A stretch of 64,000 bases of DNA from positions 51,186 through 115,185 of the forward strand of contig NZ_AUGY01000015.1 in NCBI RefSeq assembly GCF_000422905.1, written 5' to 3'. The translations under genes and the position numbers were made by a program. The notes under the pieces were generated by a model. It saw only the letters and a list, made by a program, of their open reading frames with translations, made no database searches and was not told the DNA's origin. The DNA is from Paenibacillus alginolyticus DSM 5050 = NBRC 15375. GTDB lineage: Bacteria > Bacillota > Bacilli > Paenibacillales > NBRC-103111. Of this stretch, positions 1-7,408 are shown one piece after another (position 1 is the first letter of the stretch; every line of letters starts with the position of its first letter).

Positions 1-2
1 TT

Positions 3-614
3 TCTCTCTATGCGGGAACTTTCCTTATCCCGATTTACTTGCAAAAAATCCAACATGAATCAACACTGTACACAGGACTTGTCATGCTGCCGGGAACACT
101 GGCTATGGCGCTTGTTTCATCACTGGTTGGAAAAGTGTATAACAAAGTGGGTCCATTCCGGTTGGTCATGTCCGGTGTCCTACTAATGGCTGTGGCTACA
201 TGGGCGCTGTCCCGATTAAGCATGACATCGGGTACCATCTTCGTTGTTAGCTGGATTGCCATTCGTTACATTGGAATCGCTATGAGCAATATGCCTGTAA
301 CCAATGCCGGTATGTCCGCCATTCCGTCTCAATTGTCAGGTCAAGCATCCGCGCTAATGAACTGGATCCGTCAAGGAACAGCGGCACTTTCTGTTTCTCT
401 TTTCAGTACCATTTTATCTTCCAGAACTCTTGATTATATGGGGAAATCAGGAGCGAATGATAGTCTAGCGGCTTCGCGCGCACTCACCTTTAGCATACAG
501 GATTTGTTTATAATTGGAACGATACTTGTTGTCATTGCGGTTCCACTCACTTTTTTCCTCCGGGAAAAAAATCACTCTGAAGGTGGACTGATCATACGAA
601 AGATAGAGGGGTAA
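3..614 (+). CDS. MFS multidrug efflux permease, DHA2 type, C-terminal part
   Basis: This is the 3' end of a drug:proton antiporter of the major facilitator superfamily. The frame is open from the first bases of the window (first residues SLYAGTFLIPIYLQ), so the gene starts outside and the TTG at 39 is not its start. About 203 residues are visible. They form several hydrophobic helices separated by short charged loops, with a last helix near LFIIGTILVVIAVPLTFFL and a charged cytoplasmic tail. The pattern fits helices 9-14 of EmrB/QacA-like pumps. The substrate cannot be read from the sequence. A terminator follows closely. Confidence 0.85.
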   Translation, partial: SLYAGTFLIPIYLQKIQHESTLYTGLVMLPGTLAMALVSSLVGKVYNKVGPFRLVMSGVLLMAVATWALSRLSMTSGTIFVVSWIAIRYIGIAMSNMPVTNAGMSAIPSQLSGQASALMNWIRQGTAALSVSLFSTILSSRTLDYMGKSGANDSLAASRALTFSIQDLFIIGTILVVIAVPLTFFLREKNHSEGGLIIRKIEG

Positions 615-627
615 TGCAAATGAATAT

Positions 628-650
628 CCGCCTAAATGGCGGCTTTTTTT
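628..650 (+). terminator. Rho-independent terminator after the MFS gene
   Basis: CCGCC and GGCGG arms (628-632, 638-642) are followed by eight T residues. It ends the efflux pump transcript. Its T-run also forms the edge of the dispersed repeat that follows. Confidence 0.8.
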
Positions 651-768
651 ACCACATAAGAAAGTATAAGTTTTCGGATCACGAAAACCACTTTCTTATT
701 GGCGATAAAACCTACCTCTAAACGCGGTCGCTCATCTTTGAATGGCCTCGATAGAGGTTTTCTCATAG
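646..768 (-). repeat. Dispersed repeat, copy A (inverted relative to copy B at 35262-35388)
   Basis: The reverse complement of this stretch matches 35262-35388 closely over about 120 bp, with roughly a dozen substitutions and no obvious large gap. Both copies contain an inner palindrome-like part CCTCTATCGAGG and end in the same CTTATGTGGTAAAAAA. On the minus strand copy A carries an open frame of 44 codons (766 down to 632) starting MRKPLSRPF. The same frame is open in copy B. The substitutions are not mainly synonymous, so a non-coding element is more likely than a gene. Confidence 0.8.
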
Positions 769-831
769 CATTCATGTTCGACATAATGTGATAAAATAGA
801 AGTAAATGGTATGTGACGAGGAGGTGTCAGG

Positions 832-2277
832 ATGAAAAATCAAAGTTTAATGCGCAGACCAAGTGAAACATCCTCTTTAATAAATCACGGGCAGGCAGCT
901 TACGCGCAAGCGTCAATGGGGCAAAATTATATACATAACTTACATAAAACAGTGGGAAATCGGGCTGTTGCCCAAATGATGCGGGCTGGCCTACAAGCCA
1001 ATCCGATGCAAACGGTCCAGAGTAAGACGAACCGTACAGGGCTTCCAGATGATTTGAAATCAGGCGTGGAGAGCCTTTCGGGGATTTCACTGGACGATGT
1101 GAAAGTCCACTATAATTCTTCTAAGCCTGCCCAATTGCAAGCCCATGCTTACGCGGAGGGGACAGATATTCATGTTGCACCCGGACAAGACCAGCATCTC
1201 CCTCACGAAGCGTGGCATGTAGTGCAGCAAAAGCAAGGTCTTGTGAAACCCATGATGCAAATGGGAGGTGTTGCGATCAACGATGATGCAGGTTTGGAGC
1301 AGGACGCTGATATCATGGGTGCCAGGGCCTTACAGCAAGCCCAAGGGGGAACTGAGAATTCACCTCCAGCCATTCAAAGAAGTTCGCTGAGTGGAGCCGG
1401 CGTTGTACAAAGAATGCTTGTTTCCAGTGTCAAAAAAAGTAACGGCGACGAGGAAGAAAAGCAAGTGAATGCCTCCGATCTCGGAGAATCTAATGTCATA
1501 TTTAAGGAGTACGCGCAATTCCTTGAAAATGACAGCTCTGCCTATGTCAAAGGTGAGGTAAAAAAAGGGATTGCAGGCCTGAAAAAAGTACTGAATGAAG
1601 CGGAAGTCGACGCCGGTGAGTTAAAAGAAAGCTTTATTGCCGGACTGATTCAGAATGGGTTATGGAAAGAAGCAAAAGATAGCGATTTTGATGCGCTGCG
1701 GACACAAATATCCACGCTTTATCCAGATTTCAAAGGTGTTGACGAGTATACAAATCAGGAAACAATCGATTACTGTAAGGATGATCCTGAGCCGCTGCAA
1801 GTCTGGTTAGAGGAACTTATAACATTGACAGGGGACAAGGTGTCTGATTTTGTCGCTGGCGCTGCTTCCTTAACAGCAGGTTGGAAAAATTACTTGGCCT
1901 ACGTTCTTTATGATAAGGCTAAGGTTAAATTTTACGATATGACGGAAGAATTTGTTCCGTTTGTTCAGCCATTTATTCAACTCATCGAGGATATCAACGC
2001 CAACCGGATTGATAGTTTGGACTATGTGAGAAAGTATGGCAATAACCCAGCTAATTACGGGGCTGAATTTGAGGTTGCGGGCCCTGCTGAAATGGTCACG
2101 AAGTATGACGATAAAGCCGTTGTCCATACGCATTATGACGCTAACAATGCACAGCCAAATTATGGGCATACGAAACCGTATGATAAAAGATATGAAACGG
2201 GTTACGGATATACGGTTGTAAATCTTCCCGCACTCTTAGGGATGGATGACACTCAAAAAACGTATAATGCCTTGTAG
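832..2277 (+). CDS. DUF4157 (eCIS core-type) protein with unknown C-terminal domain
   Basis: A 481-residue protein without signal peptide. Residues 36-50 carry the LHKTVGNRAVAQMM segment often seen ahead of DUF4157. The DUF4157 domain lies at about 71-140 and contains the zinc-protease-like motif HEAWH (125-129) within LPHEAWHVVQQKQG. Family knowledge: DUF4157 marks proteins linked to extracellular contractile injection systems and may help toxin loading. Two VQR/IQR repeats (about 181 and 192) lead into a C-terminal region of some 280 residues that I do not recognise; it may be the effector part. No tail-sheath, spike or AAA+ genes are visible in the window, so this is an orphan. The start ATG follows GAGGAGGTG. 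Confidence 0.8.
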   Translation: MKNQSLMRRPSETSSLINHGQAAYAQASMGQNYIHNLHKTVGNRAVAQMMRAGLQANPMQTVQSKTNRTGLPDDLKSGVESLSGISLDDVKVHYNSSKPAQLQAHAYAEGTDIHVAPGQDQHLPHEAWHVVQQKQGLVKPMMQMGGVAINDDAGLEQDADIMGARALQQAQGGTENSPPAIQRSSLSGAGVVQRMLVSSVKKSNGDEEEKQVNASDLGESNVIFKEYAQFLENDSSAYVKGEVKKGIAGLKKVLNEAEVDAGELKESFIAGLIQNGLWKEAKDSDFDALRTQISTLYPDFKGVDEYTNQETIDYCKDDPEPLQVWLEELITLTGDKVSDFVAGAASLTAGWKNYLAYVLYDKAKVKFYDMTEEFVPFVQPFIQLIEDINANRIDSLDYVRKYGNNPANYGAEFEVAGPAEMVTKYDDKAVVHTHYDANNAQPNYGHTKPYDKRYETGYGYTVVNLPALLGMDDTQKTYNAL

Positions 2278-2318
2278 AAATTGTTGGTTCAGATGTACAG
2301 GCATATTATCCCCTTATA

Positions 2319-2347
2319 ATCCGCATTCACTGCGGATTTTTTTGTTT
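2319..2347 (+). terminator. Terminator after the DUF4157 gene
   Basis: AATCCGCA (2319-2326) pairs with TGCGGATT (2331-2338) and is followed by a T-rich tail. The DUF4157 gene is therefore probably a single-gene transcript. Confidence 0.85.
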
Positions 2348-2417
2348 TTGCTTTCTATTTGACTCGGCCAATCACTTAAGATAGAATTAATTATTTTCAT
2401 TTAGAAGGAGTTGCCAG

Positions 2418-3023
2418 ATGTATTCATATGTCGATCAAGAATATGTTGAACAAGATTTCAGCCATGCCGATCAGAAAGACGGAGAACTGCGGAATTGCAC
2501 GTTTACAAGGTGCCGATTTCGCGGCACTCATTTAGAAGAAGTTTATACAATGGGTTCACACTTCATCGATTGTGATTTTACAGGCGCTCAGTTAAACGGT
2601 TCGGTACACACGGGTTCGGCTTTTACGAATTGCGTGTTTAAAGGAGCTAATTTATTCGTTGCCAAATTCATAGATTGCAAAATGATTGGTTCTGACTTTG
2701 CAGAGGCCTTGCTCGATGGCATTACCCTTCAAGGTGGTGATTGGTCTTATACGAATCTGAGACATACGAATTTAATGAAACAGGGGCTTAGGGGCATTCG
2801 TTTCCGGGAAGCCGACTTGAATGGATGCAATCTGGAGAAGTCCGATCTCAGGGATGCAGACTTGACTCGGGCTCAAATGGGGAAAGTAAAATTACAAGGA
2901 TCGGATCTAAGAGGTGCTATCCTTGATGGAATTGATTTCAAGTCTCTAGATATTAAAGGGGTGCGGATGGATATGACACAGGCCGTAGCTTTTGCCCGAG
3001 CTTATGGAGCGAAAATCGACTAG
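2418..3023 (+). CDS. Pentapeptide-repeat protein
   Basis: A 201-residue protein built almost entirely of A(D/N)LxX-like pentapeptides, with the central F or L every five residues (for example CRFRGTHLEE, DLRDADLTRA). Such proteins fold as a right-handed quadrilateral beta-helix. Length and the cysteine-rich first half resemble Qnr/McbG-like DNA mimics that protect gyrase, but many pentapeptide proteins have other or unknown roles, so quinolone resistance is only a possibility. No signal peptide or membrane segment. AAGGAG precedes the ATG at good distance. It stands alone between a terminator and the Rrf2 promoter. Confidence 0.85.
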   Translation: MYSYVDQEYVEQDFSHADQKDGELRNCTFTRCRFRGTHLEEVYTMGSHFIDCDFTGAQLNGSVHTGSAFTNCVFKGANLFVAKFIDCKMIGSDFAEALLDGITLQGGDWSYTNLRHTNLMKQGLRGIRFREADLNGCNLEKSDLRDADLTRAQMGKVKLQGSDLRGAILDGIDFKSLDIKGVRMDMTQAVAFARAYGAKID

Positions 3024-3040
3024 ATGCGTAGAGTTATTAC

Positions 3041-3090
3041 TTGACACTTCCTATTTATAAAATCTATTATGGATAAATAAAATCTTTTAT
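3041..3090 (+). promoter_or_regulatory. rrf2 promoter with two operator-like direct repeats
   Basis: TTGACA (3041-3046) and TATTAT (3065-3070) are 18 bp apart. The -10 box lies in ATAAAATCTATTAT (3057-3070), and a near copy ATAAAATCTTTTAT follows at 3077-3090. Two copies 20 bp apart on one DNA face over the promoter suggest autoregulation by the Rrf2 protein. The same core recurs at 3557-3570 before the MATE gene. Confidence 0.65.
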
Positions 3091-3108
3091 TGAGGAAGAT
3101 GATTTCGT

Positions 3109-3510
3109 ATGAAGTACTCGAAAGCTACGAACTATGCCCTTCACACCATGCTTTTTCTTGCAGCAGCCACGCCGAATAAGCCTGTTGGTGTGCAGCAAAT
3201 GGCCGAGCAGCAAGAGGTTTCCCCTACTTATCTATCCAAAATATTAACCAAGTTAGTCAAGGCGGGAATGATTGAATCGGCATCAGGCGCCAATGGCGGA
3301 TACAGGTTAAAACGGAATTGGGAAACCATCTCGTTCCTTGACATTATTCACGCTATTGAAGGGACTGCCTCTTTGTTCGATTGTAGCTTGGATCATGGAA
3401 CGGAATGTATGATTATGCAAGTGGTACTATCGGCTGAGGAAAAGATGGAAGAACATTTGAGAAATCAGACCATGTCTGAGCTCGTCAAAAAAATGAAGAT
3501 AGTTTTGTAA
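3109..3510 (+). CDS. Rrf2-family transcriptional regulator
   Basis: A 133-residue winged-helix regulator. The N-terminus MKYSKATNYALHTMLFLA and the helix-turn-helix QEVSPTYLSKILTKLVKAG are typical of Rrf2 proteins, followed by the wing around GANGGYRL. Only two cysteines (FDCSLDHGTEC, near residues 104 and 112) sit where IscR/NsrR-type members carry three cluster ligands, so an iron-sulfur cluster is uncertain and a YwnA-like or thiol-responsive type is possible. GAGGAAG precedes the ATG. The gene lies upstream of a MATE pump that carries the same operator-like core. Confidence 0.85.
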   Translation: MKYSKATNYALHTMLFLAAATPNKPVGVQQMAEQQEVSPTYLSKILTKLVKAGMIESASGANGGYRLKRNWETISFLDIIHAIEGTASLFDCSLDHGTECMIMQVVLSAEEKMEEHLRNQTMSELVKKMKIVL

Positions 3511-3556
3511 AAAAATTATCTTTTTTTTAGTTTAATTGCAGATATGAAATATCTTT

Positions 3557-3570
3557 AAAATCTATTATAT
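3557..3570 (+). promoter_or_regulatory. Operator-like copy upstream of the MATE gene
   Basis: AAAATCTATTATAT repeats the AAAATCTATTAT core found over the rrf2 promoter. It lies 122 bp before the annotated MATE start and contains a possible -10 box. A matching -35 box at a normal distance is not clear. Confidence 0.5.
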
Positions 3571-3691
3571 AAGCAGCTCAAAAATATAAAGTTACTCCTA
3601 TTATGCGAACCGGGCAGGATAGCGGGATTAACTGTTGAATATTGTTTGTATGATTTCAATTTAATAGAGAACGAGAACTCATGAAGGTGTT

Positions 3692-5197
3692 ATGAAAGAT
3701 AGTGAAGTTGGAATCCGATCTTGTCGTTTGTGGCCTAGTTCCCGCAGTTTCGGCGACTTCGGACGTTTTCGAATGGGAAGTGAACCTCTTATGATTCCGT
3801 TACGTTATAAGGCTCGATGCCATGCTATTTTGAACAAATATCTTTCAGGGGAATCTATTGATTACCGACAGGTCATATCGCTTCTTCTCCCGATCCTCAT
3901 CGACCAGGCCTTCCTCGTCGGCCTAAGCTTGGTGAACACCGCGATGATCAGTTCGTCGGGGGTGGCGGCGATCAGCGCAGTAAGTATGGTTGATTCGCTC
4001 AATCTCTTCCTGGTTAATGTCTTCGTCGCTTTGGCGACCGGAGGAACGGTGGTGGTGGCGCAGTACAAGGGCAGCGGGAATGATAAGATGTTATCCAAGG
4101 CGGCGGCAGCATCGCTTACCGCGGTGACTTTGGTTGCGGTGACGCTCAGTCTGATCGTCCTTTTATTTTATCATCCGATCCTGAAGGTGCTCTTTGGAAC
4201 AGCAGAACCGGATGTGTTCGACCATGCCGGCACTTATTTAGTGGGGAGCGCTTTGTCTTATCTCGGGATCGCGTTGAAGGAAGCGGTCTGCGGAGCGCTG
4301 AGGGGGATTGGCAGAACTAGAGTGACATTAGGGTTGTCTCTAATCCTGAACCTTTCTTACGTATTACTGAACGTCTTGTTTGTCCATTTCATGGAAATGG
4401 GGGTGCTAGGTTTGAGCGTGGCCGTGAATATTTCCCGTTATTTGGCAGCGGCCTGCGCATTGTACTACCTTCTCCGAATGGATGATAGCCTGCGAATTCG
4501 CCTTAAGGAATTGATGAGCTGGAATATTTCCATGTTTAAGAAAATCATGTTCATCGGGCTGCCCTTCGCTGCTGAGCAGTTGTTTTTTAACGGGGGAAAA
4601 ATGTTAACCCAAATCTACATCGTCAGCCTAGGCACATACGAGATTGCATCAAACGCCATCAGTTCCGTATTCGCAATGCTTTTACAAATCCCAGCCATAG
4701 CATTATCTACAGCATTAGTCACTGTGGTAGGGCAATGCATAGGGAGGGGGAATATTCAGGATGCCCGCAAATTTACGAGGTCGTTTCTGTGGCTGGCGTC
4801 TGGCTCCCTTTTGGTGACAGGGCTTATTTTGATCCCGTTCTTTAAGCCACTGGTTAGTTTGTTCCGCCCTCCAGCCGAAATCATGGATGATCTGTATCTC
4901 ATTATGATAATCAATATGTTAGCCCAGATCCCCCTATGGCCGATCAGTTTTCTGCTACCGGGCGCGCTGCGAGCAGCGGGGGATTCTCGTTTCACCTCCA
5001 TTTCTTCAATGCTGACCATGTGGTTGTTTCGGGTTGTGCTCGGTTATGTGTTTGGTATTACGCTAAACCTTGGGGTAATCGGGGTGTGCGCGGCTATGCA
5101 ATTGGAGTGGGGCGTGCGAGGTACAATCTTCCTGCTGCGTTATCGCGGGGAGCGGTGGTACAGGCACCGCCTGGTAGAGCCAGTGAGCGGAAAGTGA
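3692..5197 (+). CDS. MATE-family efflux transporter
   Basis: An integral membrane antiporter expected to export cationic drugs or metabolites using Na+ or H+. After about 45 variable residues the protein has the MATE start pattern ISLLLPILIDQAFLVGLSLV, the loop motif VNTAMISSSGVAAISAVSMV, and about twelve hydrophobic helices in two halves; the second half begins near FIGLPFAAEQLFFNGG. The annotated ATG (3692) has a modest GAAGGTG ribosome site. The first 33 residues look unlike a MATE N-terminus, so ATGs at 3773 or 3791 are alternative starts. GC content is higher than in the flanking rrf2 gene. Shared operator sequence suggests Rrf2 control. Confidence 0.85.
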   Translation: MKDSEVGIRSCRLWPSSRSFGDFGRFRMGSEPLMIPLRYKARCHAILNKYLSGESIDYRQVISLLLPILIDQAFLVGLSLVNTAMISSSGVAAISAVSMVDSLNLFLVNVFVALATGGTVVVAQYKGSGNDKMLSKAAAASLTAVTLVAVTLSLIVLLFYHPILKVLFGTAEPDVFDHAGTYLVGSALSYLGIALKEAVCGALRGIGRTRVTLGLSLILNLSYVLLNVLFVHFMEMGVLGLSVAVNISRYLAAACALYYLLRMDDSLRIRLKELMSWNISMFKKIMFIGLPFAAEQLFFNGGKMLTQIYIVSLGTYEIASNAISSVFAMLLQIPAIALSTALVTVVGQCIGRGNIQDARKFTRSFLWLASGSLLVTGLILIPFFKPLVSLFRPPAEIMDDLYLIMIINMLAQIPLWPISFLLPGALRAAGDSRFTSISSMLTMWLFRVVLGYVFGITLNLGVIGVCAAMQLEWGVRGTIFLLRYRGERWYRHRLVEPVSGK

Positions 5198-5254
5198 AAT
5201 GAGTGACTGAAAATAAGAGCTTATTAAATAACTAACACGCACCCGGCATCACCA

Positions 5255-5465
5255 GATTTTAGCGGAACGTAGAAGCTTTATTTTGCTCTAAACAGCTTAT
5301 TTCACGTTTTCGCGGAACAAGGAGCCTCTATTTCCCGCTTTCGAGGTGGAAAAAACGGTAAAACGGCAAAATAGGGCCCGTACGTTCCGCTGCGGGTCCC
5401 GCATTGGCATAATCATCGAAATAAGGGCTCCGCGTTCCCCGCGATCCTAAGATTTGCAGCCTAAA
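5255..5465. repeat. Cluster of intergenic repeat units in both orientations
   Basis: At least four imperfect copies of a unit of form GCGGAAC(5-6 nt)GxxCxxTATTTT occur here: two on the plus strand (from about 5260 and 5311) and two on the minus strand (ending near 5395 and 5447). Inverted neighbours could fold into long hairpins. This looks like a genome-wide intergenic repeat family. Confidence 0.6.
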
Positions 5466-5564
5466 TGTTCGAAATCACTCCACAGAGTTTCGCTTTCAAG
5501 TCGACCTATCATCCAGTGGATTTGACCGCCTTTTTATATGTATTTGAACAATTTTTTTCTATTA

Positions 5565-5790
5565 CCTGCCCTCGCACCCAACTTTACACTACCCTCCAAT
5601 AAAGGAGCAAGTCACATGGTTTACCACAAATCAAACAATGAATGGTCCCACCTGTGAACATATTCTTGACTATCTACCTGCCCTCGCACTCAACTTTCTA
5701 CTATACACTCTAATGCCAGAGCATATCTCATGGCCTATCACAAGCAAGCCGCTCCAATAGTCTTCTATTTGTATAAGTCTGATGCCTAAG
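5565..5790. repeat. Imperfect direct repeat, 112-bp period
   Basis: CCTGCCCTCGCAC begins at 5565 and again at 5677. Similarity continues for about 80 bp through CACATGGTTTACCACAA in copy 1 and CTCATGGCCTATCACAA in copy 2. Frames are not conserved between copies, so the unit is probably non-coding. Confidence 0.6.
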
Positions 5791-5908
5791 CAAACAAAAT
5801 AATTTTGGAGACTGGAAGAAATTTTGGTAAAGTGGTGATTCGAGGTAAAGCGAAAAAAGGACTGTCCCATTAGGCGTTCATCTTTAGGCTTCCTCTGTTT
5901 TCATTGTT

Positions 5909-5957
5909 GCACTAAATGGAAAACTTCTTATTCTAGGTGCAGTTTTCCAGTTAGATG
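5909..5957. repeat. Inverted repeat
   Basis: GCACTAAATGGAAAACT (5909-5925) pairs with AGTTTTCCAGTTAGATG (5941-5957) with few mismatches around a 15-nt loop. There is no T-run, so it is not a simple terminator. Confidence 0.5.
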
Positions 5958-6053
5958 ACCGTTTAGAGCAGTTACTCCAAATGAACAGGAGGAAATCCTG
6001 TTAAATTTCGCTCCGTATCGAAACAAAATAGAGACTGCTCGCTAGGTTATTAA

Positions 6054-7238
6054 CTATTTCCACATAGATGTAATAGGCTGTATTTGCTGAACATCCCTTA
6101 GTAGCGGCAGACGATAAACGTCCTCAATCGTGCGAAGTACGTTTTTATGATTCACATACTCGTCATACTGCCCAGGTTTAACCATGGGTCCAACGACGAT
6201 GAGGGGGATATGATTCGCCTTCGCATAATCGTCCTCATCCCATGTAACGATGAGCAAGCTCCGATGTGTTTGAGCCCAGGTCACATACGCATCCAGATTC
6301 GTTTGAAGCCAATCGTCTGCCTGCTTCACGGAACCGTCGTGCATATCGTCTTGATGATTTGGAATGACGAAAGATACGTTAGGTAGGTTCGTAAAATCCT
6401 GTGGAAATTGTGAATAGGGTTGATTCAGCTCTTTCGGTACGTTTGTAAATTGCACCCATGGATTATGCTTGCGCGCGTAGCCATTTGACCAGCAACCTGT
6501 GTAACCCGCGGTCGGCAAATCTTCCGAATATCCGGTGAAGGTCAAGTTGGCGCTTAATAATTCAGTGACGAGATTCTGTGAGGTGAACGGTTTTTTACAG
6601 ATGTCGTCGGTTACTCCTTGTGTAGAGCCTGAAAACAAAGCGAGATAGTTAGGCTGGCTTGGATGTGTGACTCCATGCGCATTCGTGAACAGCGCACCGC
6701 GCTGAATGAGCGATTGCATATAAGGAGCATCGGGGCTTCCTACGATTTGATTATAGGAATGGTTTTCTTCAACTACAACGACAATATGATCAATCGGCGG
6801 CGTCAAACTGGAGTTTGCTCTATCGTTTACAAACACAGAGCTTGTGGCTTGATCCCAATCGATCTGAAGACCAAATTGCTGGGCGAGAAAACGTACCGGA
6901 AGCATCGAGCTGCCGCTTTCGATATAGGGCGCCGAATCAAGTGTATATAAGCTGTCATTCACTTGAACGACCGGGTTGCCGATCGTAAGCTGAATCCTTT
7001 TATCTGCCTTATCAAGAGTAACTTTATGCTGCTCGTTTTCCCAAGTCACTTGAAAGCCAAGCGCTTCAGCAATCGTCCGCAAGGGAACGAAAGTAGTGCC
7101 ATTCACGTTTTGCGAGCTGACTTCGGAGTTTAGTTTGTTGCCGTTCATAAACACTTGTGTCGGAACACTGGCGTTTGCAGCCGTTGGAACCGACAATGCC
7201 AGTAACACTGCAGCTATAGAAAGTAGCTTCTTTTTCAT
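6054..7238 (-). CDS. Secreted phosphoesterase with copper-amine-oxidase-like stalk domain
   Basis: A secreted enzyme of about 394 residues. A signal peptide (KKKLLSIAAVLLALSVPTAA) is followed by a copper amine oxidase N-terminal-like domain (about 25-140) with the typical FVPLRTIAEALGFQVTWE and MLPVRFLAQQFG repeats. The rest is a phosphoesterase domain of the acid phosphatase AcpA / phospholipase C group: VVVVEENHSYNQIVG (metal/nucleophile region), HPSQPNYLALFSG, VIPNHQDDMHDGS and LIVTWDEDD. It probably releases phosphate from extracellular esters; the substrate is unknown. The upstream frame has two earlier ATGs (7250, 7241), but GAGGTG sits best for the ATG at 7238. Confidence 0.85.
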   Translation of the reverse strand: MKKKLLSIAAVLLALSVPTAANASVPTQVFMNGNKLNSEVSSQNVNGTTFVPLRTIAEALGFQVTWENEQHKVTLDKADKRIQLTIGNPVVQVNDSLYTLDSAPYIESGSSMLPVRFLAQQFGLQIDWDQATSSVFVNDRANSSLTPPIDHIVVVVEENHSYNQIVGSPDAPYMQSLIQRGALFTNAHGVTHPSQPNYLALFSGSTQGVTDDICKKPFTSQNLVTELLSANLTFTGYSEDLPTAGYTGCWSNGYARKHNPWVQFTNVPKELNQPYSQFPQDFTNLPNVSFVIPNHQDDMHDGSVKQADDWLQTNLDAYVTWAQTHRSLLIVTWDEDDYAKANHIPLIVVGPMVKPGQYDEYVNHKNVLRTIEDVYRLPLLRDVQQIQPITSMWK

Positions 7239-7408
7239 CATGCACCTCATGTAGTAAGTTTTCTCAGACTTCCTGCTCTAAATACTTAGAGCTAAGCAGA
7301 GAGAAAAAGTTGCACTTTTTCGTATTGGTTAATTTTTCCGGAAAATAGTCGAACAGAACCTTACTTTGCAACGTCTTCTTGATGGTGGTTGCATAAGGAG
7401 GGATTCAT

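Larger units (their letters stand above)
5198..6053. other. Gene-free 856-bp interval made largely of repeats
   Basis: I see no credible gene here. The interval holds three distinct repeat structures, listed separately (5255-5465, 5565-5790, 5909-5957). An open frame of 66 codons on the minus strand (5670-5870) lies across one repeat copy and the other copy has stops in that frame, so it is not called. Confidence 0.6.

Noticed and set aside
5670..5870. 66-codon minus-strand frame in the repeat region
   Set aside because: The other repeat copy has stops in the same frame, so the frame is not conserved.
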